Source of the DNA: Nocardioides flavescens
Lineage (GTDB): Bacteria > Actinomycetota > Actinomycetes > Propionibacteriales > Nocardioidaceae
Assembly (NCBI RefSeq): GCF_009823805.1
Contig: NZ_WUEK01000004.1
Span: forward strand, 1 to 64,000
Length of the DNA stretch: 64,000 nt
Direction: 5' to 3'
Within the stretch, counting starts at the first letter, position 1. Every line of letters begins with the position of its first letter. This document shows, in pieces, positions 53,236 to 63,216 of the stretch. The translations under genes and the position numbers were made by a program. Below the pieces are notes generated by a model. It was given only the letters and a program-made list of their open reading frames with translations, was not told the DNA's origin and made no database searches.

Positions 53236-54267
53236 TCACAGCTTGCGGAGCCGGACGTAGCGCACCGAGTGGTCGCGGTCCTTGCGCAGCACGAGGTTGG
53301 CGCGCGAGCGGGTGGGCAGGACGTTCTGGGTGAGGTTGGGGCCGTTGATGGAGTCCCAGATCCGCACCGCCTCGTCGACGGCCTCCTCGCGCGAGAGCGA
53401 GGCGTAGCGCGCGAAGTAGGACTGCGGGTCGCGGAACGCCGTCTCGCGCAGCCGCAGGAACCGCGAGACGTACCAGTCGCGGATGTGGCTGGTGCCGGCG
53501 TCGACGAAGACCGAGAAGTCGAAGAAGTCGCTGACCGCGAGGCCGGTGCGCCCGTCCTCGCGGGTCCGCGCGGGCTGCAGCACGTTGAGGCCCTCGATGA
53601 TGACGATGTCGGGGTGCTCGACGCGCACCTTCTCGTCAGGCACGACGTCGTAGGTCAGGTGGTCGTAGACCGGCGCCTCGACCTCGTCCTTGCCGGACTT
53701 GATGTCGACCACGAAGCGCAGCAGCGCCCGGCGGTCGTAGGACTCCGGGAACCCCTTGCGCTGCAGCAGGCCGCGCCGCTGCAGCTCGGCGTTGGGGTAG
53801 AGGAAGCCGTCCGTGGTGACCAGCGCGACGTTGGGGTGCTCGGGCCAGTGGGCGAGCATCTGCTGCAGCACGCGGGCCGTGGTCGACTTGCCCACCGCCA
53901 CGGAGCCGGCCAGGCCGATGACGAACGGCGTGCGCGGCGGCGTGCTCTGGTGGAGGAACGACTCCTGGTCGCGGTGCAGGCGACCCGCGGACTCGACGTA
54001 CAGGCTGAGCAGGCGGCTGAGCGGGAGGTAGACCTCGCGCACCTCCTGCAGGTCCAGCTGCTCGCCCAGACCGCGCAGGGCCCTGATCTCGCCCTCGGTC
54101 AGCGGGTCGTCGTCCACCTCGCTGGCCAGAGCCGCCCAGGCGCTGCGGTCGAGCTCGATGTAGGGCGAGCTCTCGCGGTGGTCGTGGGGGTGGTGGCCGT
54201 GGGTCTGGTGGCCGTGCTGCCCGGGGTGGTCGTGCGAGTGGGCAGCGTCGACCCGGCCGCTGGACAT
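53236..54267 (-). CDS. coaA: Pantothenate kinase, type I
   Basis: A 343-residue kinase that phosphorylates pantothenate, the committing step of CoA synthesis. The P-loop [20 protein letters not shown], the [10 protein letters not shown] segment and the [18 protein letters not shown] block are typical of prokaryotic CoaA. The ATG at 54267 adds an unusual N-terminal tail with ten histidines between residues 10 and 30. Divergent from glmS with 79 bases between. Confidence 0.95.
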   Translation of the reverse strand: MSSGRVDAAHSHDHPGQHGHQTHGHHPHDHRESSPYIELDRSAWAALASEVDDDPLTEGEIRALRGLGEQLDLQEVREVYLPLSRLLSLYVESAGRLHRDQESFLHQSTPPRTPFVIGLAGSVAVGKSTTARVLQQMLAHWPEHPNVALVTTDGFLYPNAELQRRGLLQRKGFPESYDRRALLRFVVDIKSGKDEVEAPVYDHLTYDVVPDEKVRVEHPDIVIIEGLNVLQPARTREDGRTGLAVSDFFDFSVFVDAGTSHIRDWYVSRFLRLRETAFRDPQSYFARYASLSREEAVDEAVRIWDSINGPNLTQNVLPTRSRANLVLRKDRDHSVRYVRLRKL

Positions 54268-54346
54268 GGGCGCGATTGTGCCGGACGCCTCACCCGGGCG
54301 CCGCGTGACCCCGTCACGGGCCGGCGCGTCGGTAGAGTCGGGCCCC

Positions 54347-56215
54347 ATGTGCGGCATCGTGGGATACGTCGGTCCGAAGCAGGCCGAGCAGGTCGTGCTC
54401 GCCGGGCTCCGGCGCATGGAGTACCGCGGCTACGACTCGGCCGGGATCGGCCTGGTCGACACCGCGGGCGGTGCGGGTGACAGCGGACGGATCGCCTGGG
54501 CGAAGAAGTCCGGCAAGCTCGCCAATCTCGAGAAGGTGCTCGCCGAGAGCCCGCTGCCGCCAGCGACCACGGGGGTCGGCCACACCCGCTGGGCCACCCA
54601 CGGCGCGCCCAACGACGTCAACGCCCACCCCCACCTCGGCACCGAGGGGCGGGTCGCGCTCGTGCACAACGGCATCATCGAGAACTTCGCCGAGCTGCGC
54701 GCAGTGCTCGAGGCCGACGGGCTGGTGCTCGCCTCCGAGACCGACACCGAAGTCGTCAGCCACGTGCTCGAGCGCGAGCTCGCCGCCGGTCCCGGCACCC
54801 TCACCGAGGCGATGCAGCGCACCTGTCGTCAGCTCGAGGGTGCCTTCACTCTCGTCGCCGTCGACGCGCACGACCCCGAGCGGGTCGTCGCGGCACGTCG
54901 CAACAGCCCGCTGGTCGTCGGGCTGGGCGACGGTGAGAACTTCCTCGGCTCCGACGTCGCGGCGTTCATCGAGCACACCCGCGACGCGCTCGAGCTCGGC
55001 CAAGACCAGGTCGTGACCATCACCCGCGACGCCGTCGAGGTCTCCGACTTCTCCGGCGCGCCGTCCGAGGGCAAGGCCTACCACGTCGACTGGGACCTCT
55101 CCGCGGCGGAGAAGGAGGGCCACGACTGGTTCATGCGCAAGGAGATCTTCGAGCAGCCCCGCGCCGTCGCCGACGCCCTGCTCGGTCGTCGCGACGCGAC
55201 CGGCCGGCTGATGCTCGACGAGATGCGCCTCTCGGACCAGGAGCTGCGCGACATCGACAAGATCATCATCATCGCGGCCGGGACGTCGTTCTACGCCGGC
55301 ATGGTCGCGAAGTACGCCATCGAGCACTGGACGCGCGTGCCCGTCGAGGTCGAGCTGGCCTCGGAGTTCCGCTACCGCGACCCGATCCTCGACTACTCCA
55401 CCCTCGTCGTCGCGATCAGCCAGTCCGGCGAGACCGCCGACACCCTCCAGGCCATCCGCCACGCCCGCGGGCAGCGCTCCAAGGTGCTGGCGATCTGCAA
55501 CACCAACGGCTCGACCATCCCGCGCGAGTCCGACGCCGTCATCTACACCCACGCCGGTCCCGAGATCGCCGTCGCCTCGACCAAGGGCTTCGTGACGCAG
55601 CTGGTGGCCTGCTACCTCCTCGCGCTCTACCTCGCCCAGGTCAAGGGCACCCGCTACGGCGACGAGATCACCCAGATCGTCAACCAGCTCGAGGCGGTCC
55701 CGGCCCAGCTGCAGCAGGTGCTCGACGACGCGCCCGCGATCTACGAGCTGGCCCGTCAGCACACCGGGGCCCGCTCGATCCTCTTCCTCGGGCGCCACGC
55801 GGGCTACCCGGTCGCGCTGGAGGGCGCGCTCAAGCTCAAGGAGCTCGCCTACCTGCACGCCGAGGGGTTCGCCGCCGGCGAGCTCAAGCACGGTCCGATC
55901 GCGCTGATCGAGGAGGGCCTGCCGGTGCTGTGCGTCGTGCCTCCGCAGGGGCGCGACCAGCTGCACGACAAGATGCTGAGCGGCATCCAGGAGGTGCGCG
56001 CCCGCGGCGCCAAGGCGATCTGCCTCGCGGAGGAGGGCGACGAGCGCGTGGCGCCGTACGCCGACCACGTGGTGCGGCTGCCGCGGGTGCCGGTGCTGCT
56101 CCAGCCGCTGCTCGCGGTGGTGCCGCTGCAGCTGTTCGCCTGCGAGCTCGCGACCGTGCTCGGTCACGACGTCGACCAGCCGCGCAACCTCGCCAAGTCG
56201 GTCACGGTCGAGTAG
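54347..56215 (+). CDS. glmS: Glutamine-fructose-6-phosphate aminotransferase
   Basis: A 622-residue enzyme that makes glucosamine 6-phosphate from fructose 6-phosphate and glutamine. The N-terminal glutaminase starts with Cys2 (MCGIVGYVG) and contains GHTRWATHG; two SIS isomerase domains follow ([22 protein letters not shown]) and the C-terminal KSVTVE tail is intact. No glmS ribozyme is present in the short upstream gap. acpS starts immediately after the stop codon. Confidence 0.96.
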   Translation: MCGIVGYVGPKQAEQVVLAGLRRMEYRGYDSAGIGLVDTAGGAGDSGRIAWAKKSGKLANLEKVLAESPLPPATTGVGHTRWATHGAPNDVNAHPHLGTEGRVALVHNGIIENFAELRAVLEADGLVLASETDTEVVSHVLERELAAGPGTLTEAMQRTCRQLEGAFTLVAVDAHDPERVVAARRNSPLVVGLGDGENFLGSDVAAFIEHTRDALELGQDQVVTITRDAVEVSDFSGAPSEGKAYHVDWDLSAAEKEGHDWFMRKEIFEQPRAVADALLGRRDATGRLMLDEMRLSDQELRDIDKIIIIAAGTSFYAGMVAKYAIEHWTRVPVEVELASEFRYRDPILDYSTLVVAISQSGETADTLQAIRHARGQRSKVLAICNTNGSTIPRESDAVIYTHAGPEIAVASTKGFVTQLVACYLLALYLAQVKGTRYGDEITQIVNQLEAVPAQLQQVLDDAPAIYELARQHTGARSILFLGRHAGYPVALEGALKLKELAYLHAEGFAAGELKHGPIALIEEGLPVLCVVPPQGRDQLHDKMLSGIQEVRARGAKAICLAEEGDERVAPYADHVVRLPRVPVLLQPLLAVVPLQLFACELATVLGHDVDQPRNLAKSVTVE

Positions 56216-56569
56216 GTGCCCGTCCTCGGCATCGGCATCGACGTGGTCGACATCGACCGCTTCGGCGTGTCCCTCGAGCGGACGCCCGGACTGTCGGCGC
56301 GGCTCTTCACCGCGGCCGAGGCCTCGCGGCCTCTGGCGTCGCTGGCGGCCCGCTTCGCGGCCAAGGAGGCGATCGCCAAGGCGCTCGGCGCCCCCGGTGG
56401 CCTGCTCTGGCACGACGCCGAGGTGGTGAACGAGTCGTCCGGTCGCCCGCTGCTCGAGCTGCGCGGCACCGTGCGGGCCCGGGCCGACGAGCTCGGGGTC
56501 ACCCACGTGCACCTGTCGCTGTCGCACGACGCCGGCATCGCCTCGGCGATGGTGGTCGTCGAGGGCTAG
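56216..56569 (+). CDS. acpS: Holo-[acyl-carrier-protein] synthase
   Basis: A 117-residue AcpS-type phosphopantetheinyl transferase. [13 protein letters not shown] holds the metal Asp, [13 protein letters not shown] the catalytic Glu/Lys, and [20 protein letters not shown] the C-terminal block. It moves 4'-phosphopantetheine from CoA to acyl carrier proteins. GTG start directly adjoining the glmS stop. Confidence 0.95.
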   Translation: MPVLGIGIDVVDIDRFGVSLERTPGLSARLFTAAEASRPLASLAARFAAKEAIAKALGAPGGLLWHDAEVVNESSGRPLLELRGTVRARADELGVTHVHLSLSHDAGIASAMVVVEG

Positions 56570-56586
56570 TCCGTGTCCTCGAGCGC

Positions 56587-57342
56587 TCACGTGGTGCTGC
56601 GACCTTCGAGGTGGTCGACGACCTCGGTCACCAGCCGCTGGGCGAGCGCCGACGCCGGCTCCTCGAGCGGTGGGGTCAGCATCTTGACGTTGACCTGTGC
56701 GACGTAGCGGCCTCGCCGGAGCACGATCTCGACGTAGCGGACGGGCGCAGTGACCCGTTGGTCGCGGCGCTCGTACCGGATCCGGGCGCTGGCTCGGAGA
56801 CCGGTCCAGCCGTCGACTCGGCTCTCGACGATCCCTCCTCGCCCGCGGATGCCCGGGCGGTAGTCGCCGCGGTCATCGGGCTCACTCGGCTCGAAGCTGA
56901 TGCGGCCCCGGACATCGCTCGTCAGGTCGCTCTGGAACTCGTGCAGCCACCGCCGCGCGGCACGCTCGGACTCGAACCTCCGCGCGCGGATCCACACGCT
57001 CTCGGGGATGTCGACGGAGTCGCGCCCCTCGAAGGTCACGGAGGCGCTCCTCTCGTCCTGCCCTCGTGCGCAGTCGAACGTGCGGACCACGCACCGGGTG
57101 TGGAGGTGCCAGGGCGCGAGCTCTGCGACGTCGGGCAAGGCCGCGACGAGGTCGTCGTAGTCGGCGTCGACGGGTGGCGCCGCGGCCGGCTGCTCGGCCT
57201 CGACCGCGCGCGCCGCCGCGGGCGCCTCGGCCGTCGGGCTCGGCGCCCGTACGGTCTGCTCGCCGTCCTGACCGCACGCCGTCGCCGTCAGTGTCGCCGC
57301 CGTGATGAGCGCCGCCAGAGCAGCGCGGACCCGTCCTCGCAT
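56587..57342 (-). CDS. Hypothetical lipoprotein
   Basis: A 251-residue lipoprotein: signal ending at ATAC (Cys23), an Ala/Pro/Glu tether to about residue 58, then an alpha/beta domain with DDLVAALPDVAELAPWHLHTRC and a helical ERAARRWLHEFQSDL segment. Two cysteines near residues 83 and 90 (TRCVVRTFDCARG) could form a disulfide. It resembles sensor- or LpqN-like lipoproteins only in outline, and I assign no function. It is inserted on the opposite strand between acpS and nnr. Confidence 0.7.
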   Translation of the reverse strand: MRGRVRAALAALITAATLTATACGQDGEQTVRAPSPTAEAPAAARAVEAEQPAAAPPVDADYDDLVAALPDVAELAPWHLHTRCVVRTFDCARGQDERSASVTFEGRDSVDIPESVWIRARRFESERAARRWLHEFQSDLTSDVRGRISFEPSEPDDRGDYRPGIRGRGGIVESRVDGWTGLRASARIRYERRDQRVTAPVRYVEIVLRRGRYVAQVNVKMLTPPLEEPASALAQRLVTEVVDHLEGRSTT

Positions 57343-57504
57343 CGTGACCTCCCGAGTGGTGTGCGTCGAGCGCCACGAGCCTCGTCCGGGTGTCCCGCCC
57401 CGGCAACGGCGTACCGAGATCTGTGGAGAACGGTCTGGGTGGGGTTGACGCGCGGTGGGGCCTGTCGGCGTGGGCAGCGAGGACGACGGCCTAGCGTGGA
57501 GGGC

Positions 57505-58884
57505 GTGATCCGAGCGCACAGCGTGGAGCAGGTCCGAGCGGCGGAGGCGGCGCTGATGGCGCGGCTGCCGGAGGGGACGCTGATGCAGCGGGCGGCGGCC
57601 GGGCTGGCGGGAGCGGTGGCCGAGCTGCTCGGGTCGACGTACGGCCGCCGGGTGCTGCTGCTCGTCGGCTCGGGCGACAACGGCGGCGACGCGTTGTACG
57701 CCGGGGCGCGGCTCGTGCGGCGCGGGGCGCACGTCGAGGCGTGGGTGCTGGGGACGCACGCGCACGAGGCGGGAGCCCGGGCGCTGCGGGAGGCCGGTGG
57801 CGTGTTCGTCGACGGACCGCGGAGGCGACCCGAGGTGGTGCTCGACGCGATCGTCGGCATCGGGGGCCGCCCCGGCCTGCGCGACGAGGCGCGCGCGGCG
57901 CTCGCGCTGCTGCACGGCATCCCGCTCGTCGCGGTCGACACCCCGAGCGGGGTCGACGTCGACACCGGCGAGGCCTCCGAGCCGCACGTGGAGGCCGACC
58001 TGACGGTCACCTTCGGCGCCCACAAGGTCTGCCACCTCGTCGACCCCGTGGCCGCGGCGGCTGGCGCGGTGCACCTGGTCGACATCGGCCTCGAGCTCCC
58101 GGACGCCGCGGTCGAGGCGCTGCAGCCGGCCGACGTCGCGGCCCGGCTGCCACGGCCGGCGGGGGAGAGCCAGAAGTACGCGCGCGGGGTGGTGGGGGTG
58201 CGGGCCGGGAGCGCGGAGTACCCCGGCGCCGCCCTCCTCTCCGTCTCCGGGGCGAGCAGCGGCCTGGCCGGGATGGTGCGCTACGTCGGGGAGGACGAGG
58301 TCGCCACGACGGTCCGGGCCCAGCACCCCGAGGTCGTCGGCGCCGGTCGCGTCCAGGCGTGGGTCGTCGGCTCCGGAGGCGGGGAACGCGCCGGCGACGA
58401 GCTCGCCGCCGCGCTCGAGGACGGCGTGCCGGTGCTGGCCGACGCCGACGCGCTGAAGCACGTCCACGAGGGGCAGGAGCTCGCCGTGCTCACCCCGCAC
58501 GCGGGCGAGCTCGCCGCGATGCTCGACGAGGAGCGGGCGGACGTCGAGGCGCGGCCGCTGCACTTCGCCCGCCTGGCCGCTCGCCGCTACGACTGCGTCG
58601 TGCTGCTCAAGGGCCGCCGCACGCTGGTGGCCCGCCCCGACGGAGCCGTGCGCGTCAACACCACCGGCACGCCGTGGCTCGCGACCGCGGGCGCAGGCGA
58701 CGTGCTCGGCGGGCTGATCGGGTCGTTGCTCGCGGCCGGGCTGCCGGCGTACGACGCCGCCTCGGTGGGTGCCTGGCTCCACGGCGCCGCGGCGACCGAG
58801 GCGTCCAGCGGGGGCCCGCTCGTGGCGGGCCAGGTCGGACCCGCGGTCCCGGGAGTCGTGCGGCGCCTGCTCGCCGCGCACTGA
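57505..58884 (+). CDS. nnr: Bifunctional NAD(P)HX epimerase/dehydratase
   Basis: A 459-residue repair enzyme for hydrated NAD(P)H. The N-terminal YjeF domain (epimerase) has GSGDNGGDALYAGARL and the VDTPSGVDVDTG segment; the C-terminal ribokinase-like domain (ADP-dependent dehydratase) has TPHAGELAAML, LLKGRRTLV and NTTGTPWLATAGAGDVLGG. Slightly short compared with about 500 residues in E. coli. GTG start; alr begins three bases after the stop. Confidence 0.94.
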   Translation: MIRAHSVEQVRAAEAALMARLPEGTLMQRAAAGLAGAVAELLGSTYGRRVLLLVGSGDNGGDALYAGARLVRRGAHVEAWVLGTHAHEAGARALREAGGVFVDGPRRRPEVVLDAIVGIGGRPGLRDEARAALALLHGIPLVAVDTPSGVDVDTGEASEPHVEADLTVTFGAHKVCHLVDPVAAAAGAVHLVDIGLELPDAAVEALQPADVAARLPRPAGESQKYARGVVGVRAGSAEYPGAALLSVSGASSGLAGMVRYVGEDEVATTVRAQHPEVVGAGRVQAWVVGSGGGERAGDELAAALEDGVPVLADADALKHVHEGQELAVLTPHAGELAAMLDEERADVEARPLHFARLAARRYDCVVLLKGRRTLVARPDGAVRVNTTGTPWLATAGAGDVLGGLIGSLLAAGLPAYDAASVGAWLHGAAATEASSGGPLVAGQVGPAVPGVVRRLLAAH

Positions 58885-58887
58885 CGG

Positions 58888-60090
58888 ATGGAAGAATCAC
58901 CCTCCGTGCGGGCCGAGATCGTCGTCGACGTCGCGGCCATCCGGCACAACGTCCGCCGGCTCGGCGAGGTCACGGGCACGCCGGTCATGACGGTCGTGAA
59001 GGCCGACGGCTACGGCCACGGTCTGCTCGAGTCGGCCCGCGCCGCCCGTGAGGGCGGGGCCGCGTGGCTCGGCGTCGCGACCCTCGACGAGGCGCTCGCC
59101 CTCCGCGCCGGCGGTGACACGGGTCCGCTGCTCTGCTGGCTCACGGTGCCCTCCGACGATCCGGGTCCGGCGCTGGCCGCGGGGGTCGACGTGACGGCGT
59201 ACACGACCGAGGAGCTCGACCGCATCGCCGCCGCCCGGGTGCCCGGCGCCCGGGTGCAGCTCAAGGTCGACACCGGTCTGTCCCGCGGCGGCGCGCTGCC
59301 CGCCGACTGGCCCGCACTGGTCGAGCGGGCGCGTCGCGGGCAGGAGGCCGGTGAGCTCACCGTCACCGGGGTCTGGTCGCACCTCGCACGCAGCGACGAG
59401 CCCGACGAGGCGGCCAACGACGAGCAGCAGCGGGTCTTCGACGAGGCCCTCGCCGTGGTCGAGGCCGCCGGACTGCGGCCCGAGGTGCGCCACCTCGCCA
59501 ACTCCGCGGCCGCGCTGCTGCGCCCGCAGGCGCGCTACGACCTCGTCCGCTGCGGCATCGCGTCCTACGGTCTCGACCCCGCCCCCGGCGTGACCCCGCC
59601 GCTCGGGCTCCGCCCCGCCATGACCGCACGCGCCTCCCTCGCGCTCACCAAGCGGGTCGAGGCGGGCGCGTCGGTCTCCTACGGCCACACCTGGACCGCC
59701 GAGCGGGCCACCACCCTCGGCCTCGTGCCGGTGGGGTACGCCGACGGAGTGCCGCGGATCGCCGGCAACCGGGCCGAGGTGTGGGTCGCCGGCGCGCGAC
59801 GCCCCGTGCGCGGCCGGGTCTGCATGGACCAGCTCGTGGTCGACCTCGGCGACCTCGGCGACCTCGATGAAGACCTCGACGACGACCTCAGCGCTGGCGC
59901 CGAGGCGGTGCTGTTCGGTCCGGGCGACCGAGGCGAGCCCACCGCGCAGGACTGGGCCGAGGCGTGCGAGACGATCAGCTACGAGATCGTGAGCCGCATC
60001 GGCGGACGCATGGTGCGCCGCCACGTCGACTCCGACGTCCACGCCCCACCCGACAAGCCCACCAGCTCGCAGACGGAGGACCCCGCATGA
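58888..60090 (+). CDS. alr: Alanine racemase
   Basis: A 400-residue PLP enzyme giving D-alanine for peptidoglycan. The PLP lysine is Lys38 in VVKADGYGHG, and the catalytic Tyr of the partner subunit is in ASVSYGHTWTA. GRVCMDQLVVDLG and VSRIGGRMVRR are also typical. An acidic, repetitive insertion (DLGDLGDLDEDLDDD, near residues 315-330) is unusual. Its stop overlaps the next ATG. Confidence 0.95.
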   Translation: MEESPSVRAEIVVDVAAIRHNVRRLGEVTGTPVMTVVKADGYGHGLLESARAAREGGAAWLGVATLDEALALRAGGDTGPLLCWLTVPSDDPGPALAAGVDVTAYTTEELDRIAAARVPGARVQLKVDTGLSRGGALPADWPALVERARRGQEAGELTVTGVWSHLARSDEPDEAANDEQQRVFDEALAVVEAAGLRPEVRHLANSAAALLRPQARYDLVRCGIASYGLDPAPGVTPPLGLRPAMTARASLALTKRVEAGASVSYGHTWTAERATTLGLVPVGYADGVPRIAGNRAEVWVAGARRPVRGRVCMDQLVVDLGDLGDLDEDLDDDLSAGAEAVLFGPGDRGEPTAQDWAEACETISYEIVSRIGGRMVRRHVDSDVHAPPDKPTSSQTEDPA

Positions 60091-61139
60091 GCCTGCGAGG
60101 CCGCATCATCGGCGCCGCGGCAGGCGCGACCGGTCTGGCCGCCGGCGCCGCCGTGGTCGGCGTGCGCCGCCAGCGCCGCGCGATCAGCGGTCGCCCCGGT
60201 GACAGCACGCCGTTCGGCTCGCTGCGCGCCGAGCCCCTGACGGTCGTCGCCGACGACGGGGTGCCGCTGCACGTCGAGGTCGACGAGCCCGATCGCGCGC
60301 AGCAGCCCGGCGACCTGACCGTCGTCTTCTGCCACGGCTACGCGCTCGACCTCGACTGCTGGCACTTCCAGCGGGCCGCCCTGCGTGGCCGGGTGCGCAC
60401 GGTGTTCTGGGACCAGCGCTCCCACGGCCGCTCCGGGCGCACCGACTCCGAGCACGCCACCATCGACCAGCTCGGCCGCGACCTGCTCGCCGTGCTCGAC
60501 GCGGTCGTGCCCGAGGGCCCCGTGGTGCTGGTCGGCCACTCGATGGGCGGCATGACGATCATCGCGTTCACCGAGCAGCACCCCGAGCTGGTCGGCGAGC
60601 GCATCGTCGGCGTCGGCCTGCTCTCGACCACGGCGGGCGGGCTCGACCCCAGCCGGGTGCTGCTGCCGCTCGTGCCCGCACGCCTCGGCGGCGAGCTGAC
60701 CGGACGTGCCATCCGCGCCCTGGCGCGCGGCCACAGGGTGGTCGACGGCGTGCGCCGCGCCGGCCGGTCCGTCGCCATGGTGGCCACCGACCTCTTCGCC
60801 TTCGGCGACGACGTGCCCGCGGGCTACGTCGAGTTCGTCGACGAGATGCTCTCTGCAACCTCGTTCGAGACGGTCGCGGCGTTCTTCCCGAGCTTCGAGA
60901 GCCTCGACAAGTTCGACGCCGTCGAGGTGCTCTCGCGGGTGCCGACCACGATCATCTGCGGCACCGACGACCGGCTCACCTCGATCGGTCACAGCCGCAA
61001 GCTCCACGCCCGCATCCACGGCTCCGAGCTCCTCGAGTGCGAAGGCGCCGGGCACATGGTGCTCCTCGAGCGCCACGCCGACGTCGACGCGGCGCTCGAG
61101 GCGCTGCTCGACGCCGCCCGCGAGCGGGTGGTCGCATGA
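60087..61139 (+). CDS. Alpha/beta hydrolase
   Basis: A 350-residue hydrolase with a hydrophobic N-terminus (residues 8-27, possible membrane anchor). The nucleophile elbow is GHSMGG, the acid Asp is in ICGTDDRLT and the catalytic His in GAGHMVLLERH; FCHGYALDLDCWHFQ gives the oxyanion hole. It lies between alr and tsaE with four-base overlaps on both sides, a position it also holds in mycobacteria (Rv3422c-Rv3424c region). Substrate unknown. Confidence 0.9.
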   Translation: MSLRGRIIGAAAGATGLAAGAAVVGVRRQRRAISGRPGDSTPFGSLRAEPLTVVADDGVPLHVEVDEPDRAQQPGDLTVVFCHGYALDLDCWHFQRAALRGRVRTVFWDQRSHGRSGRTDSEHATIDQLGRDLLAVLDAVVPEGPVVLVGHSMGGMTIIAFTEQHPELVGERIVGVGLLSTTAGGLDPSRVLLPLVPARLGGELTGRAIRALARGHRVVDGVRRAGRSVAMVATDLFAFGDDVPAGYVEFVDEMLSATSFETVAAFFPSFESLDKFDAVEVLSRVPTTIICGTDDRLTSIGHSRKLHARIHGSELLECEGAGHMVLLERHADVDAALEALLDAARERVVA

Positions 61140-62080
61140 GCACCGATCGCAGCGTCGAGGTCACCCGGGTCGGCCCGGAGGCCGTCGACGAGGTCCACGC
61201 CGTCGTGCACGCGGCGTTCGAGGCGCGCCCGCCGCTCGACCCGCCGGCCGACGCGCTCAGCGAGACGCGCGAGGCCCTGGCCGCCCGGCTCGCGGCGTAC
61301 GGCGGGCTGCTGGCGCGGCTCGACGGCGCCCCCGTCGGCGCCCTGGTCCTCGACCCGGTCGGCAGCACGATGTACCTGCGGCGCTTCGGGGTCGTGCCGG
61401 GCCACCAGGGCCACGGCATCTCCACCGCGCTCATCGACGCCGCCGTCGAGGTCACCCGGACCGCCGAGCAGGGGTTCGACGACCTGACGGTCGTGGCGCG
61501 CGCCGAGCTGCCCGGGTCGCTGCGGTTCTGGCAGCACCAGGGGTTCCGCGAGATCGACCGGCGCCACCCCCACGTCGAGCTGCGCCGGCCCCTGCGCACC
61601 GCGGTCTTCCAGGCCCCCGACGCCGAGGCCATGCGCGGCCTCGGCCGCTCGATCGCCGGCCAGCTCGCGGCCGGCGACCTGCTCGTGCTGACCGGCTCGC
61701 TGGGCGCCGGCAAGACGACGTTCACCCAGGGACTCGGCGCCGGGCTCGGGGTGCGCGGTGCCGTCACCTCGCCGACGTTCGTCATCGCTCGGGTGCACCC
61801 CAGCGAGATCGGCGGCCCGCCGCTCGTGCACGTCGACGCCTACCGCATCGGTGGCGTCGCCGAGCTCGACGACCTCGATCTCGACACCTCCCTCGACCAG
61901 GCCGTCACCGTCGTGGAGTGGGGCGAAGGACTGGCCGAGGGGCTCGCCGACTCGCGCCTCGAGGTGCGGATCGTGCGCTCCGAGGAGGTCGGCGAGGACG
62001 ACGAGCTCGACCCGCGCCGCGTCGAGCTGACCCCCGTCGGGCCGCGCTGGCACGCGTTCTCGTTCGACGGGCTGGGCTGA
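61136..62080 (+). CDS. tsaE: GNAT-TsaE fusion (t6A tRNA-modification ATPase)
   Basis: A 314-residue protein with two domains. Residues 1-155 form a GNAT acetyltransferase fold (FGVVPGHQGHGISTALID with the acetyl-CoA loop, SLRFWQHQGFREIDRRHP at its end). Residues 160-314 are TsaE: P-loop GSLGAGKTTFTQGL, SPTFVIARVHP, HVDAYRIGG and VVEWGEGLAE. TsaE is the ATPase that resets the TsaB-TsaD complex making threonylcarbamoyl-adenosine 37 in tRNA. A separate rimI is present in the same operon. Confidence 0.92.
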   Translation: MSTDRSVEVTRVGPEAVDEVHAVVHAAFEARPPLDPPADALSETREALAARLAAYGGLLARLDGAPVGALVLDPVGSTMYLRRFGVVPGHQGHGISTALIDAAVEVTRTAEQGFDDLTVVARAELPGSLRFWQHQGFREIDRRHPHVELRRPLRTAVFQAPDAEAMRGLGRSIAGQLAAGDLLVLTGSLGAGKTTFTQGLGAGLGVRGAVTSPTFVIARVHPSEIGGPPLVHVDAYRIGGVAELDDLDLDTSLDQAVTVVEWGEGLAEGLADSRLEVRIVRSEEVGEDDELDPRRVELTPVGPRWHAFSFDGLG

Positions 62081-62104
62081 GTTGGACGCCGAGATGGAGG
62101 ACCC

Positions 62105-62755
62105 GTGCTGCTGACCTTCGACACCGCCACGCCGCTGGTGACCGTGGCCCTGCACGACGGCGACGAGGTCGTGCGCGAGCTGGTCTCCGAGCTGCCCATG
62201 CGCCACGGCGAGCAGCTCGCGCCGCTCGTCGACACCGCGCTGCGCGAGCAGGGGCTGGTGCGCCAGGACCTCACCGCGATCGGTGTCGGCGTCGGCCCGG
62301 GGCCGTTCACCGGCCTGCGGGTCGGTCTGGTCACCGCCCGCACCCTGGCCTACGCGCTCGAGATCCCGGTCTACGGCGTCTGCACGCTCGACGTCCTCGC
62401 CGTCGAGGCCGCCGACTCCGGTGCGGTGGCCGGGCCGTTCGCGGTCGCGACCGACGCGCGGCGCAAGGAGGTCTACCTCGCGACGTACGACGCGGACGGC
62501 GTGCGCCTCGACGGCCCCGTGGTCGACCGGCCCGCCGAGCTGGCCGCCGGGCTCGCGGCCGGGCTGCCGGTCGTGGGGGAAGGGGCGGTGCTCTACCCCG
62601 AGGCGTTCCCCGACGCGGTCGGGCCGACCCGGCCGAGCGCAGGGTGGCTCGCCCGGGTGATCGCCGAGGAGCGCGCCGAGCTGCGCGATCCCGAGCCGCT
62701 CTACCTCCGCCGTCCCGACGCGGTGGCCCCCGGCACGCCGAAGAAGGTGTCGTGA
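62105..62755 (+). CDS. tsaB: t6A complex subunit TsaB
   Basis: A 216-residue ASKHA-fold protein that partners TsaD. LLTFDTATPLVTVAL, MRHGEQLAPLVD, GVGVGPGPFTGLRVGLVTA and the DARRKEVYLATYD strand identify it. GTG start with GAGATGGAGG upstream (62088-62100). It overlaps rimI by four bases. Confidence 0.94.
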   Translation: MLLTFDTATPLVTVALHDGDEVVRELVSELPMRHGEQLAPLVDTALREQGLVRQDLTAIGVGVGPGPFTGLRVGLVTARTLAYALEIPVYGVCTLDVLAVEAADSGAVAGPFAVATDARRKEVYLATYDADGVRLDGPVVDRPAELAAGLAAGLPVVGEGAVLYPEAFPDAVGPTRPSAGWLARVIAEERAELRDPEPLYLRRPDAVAPGTPKKVS

Positions 62756-63216
62756 CCCTCCGCTCCGCCGTCGTCCGCCCCGCGACCGAGGCCGACGTCG
62801 ACGCGATCGCCGACTCCGAGCTGCACAACCTCGGGGCCGACGCGTGGTCGGCCGGCCTCGTCGCCGAGGGGGTGCGCGGCGCCCTGCCGACCGTGCACTA
62901 CCTCGTCGCCGAAGACGACAGCCAGGGAGACAGCCGTGGAGAGACCACGGTCGTCGGGCACGCGGTCGCCAGCGTCGTCGACGACCTGGTGGAGCTGCAG
63001 CGGATCGCGGTGGCGCCCTCGCACCGGCGTACGGGCGTCGCGAGCGCGCTGCTCGAGGCGGTGCTGGCATTGCCGGGCGAGCGGGTGCTGCTCGAGGTGC
63101 GCGAGGACAACGACGGCGCCCGAGCCTTCTACGCCGCCCGCGGGTTCGTCGAGCTCGCGCGCCGGCCGCGCTACTACCGTGACGGATCGACCGCGATCGT
63201 GATGGAGCTGACGTGA
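62752..63216 (+). CDS. rimI: Ribosomal-protein-alanine acetyltransferase RimI
   Basis: A 154-residue GNAT enzyme, related to the acetylase of the N-terminal Ala of ribosomal protein S18. [25 protein letters not shown] carries the acetyl-CoA loop, and [29 protein letters not shown] is the typical RimI ending. Placed between tsaB and tsaD, as in many actinobacteria; overlaps both by four bases. Confidence 0.92.
   Translation: MTLRSAVVRPATEADVDAIADSELHNLGADAWSAGLVAEGVRGALPTVHYLVAEDDSQGDSRGETTVVGHAVASVVDDLVELQRIAVAPSHRRTGVASALLEAVLALPGERVLLEVREDNDGARAFYAARGFVELARRPRYYRDGSTAIVMELT

Noticed and set aside
54268..54346. A glmS ribozyme
   Set aside because: The gap is only 79 bases, shared with the divergent coaA start, and lacks the ribozyme core. 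Such ribozymes are mainly known from Firmicutes.
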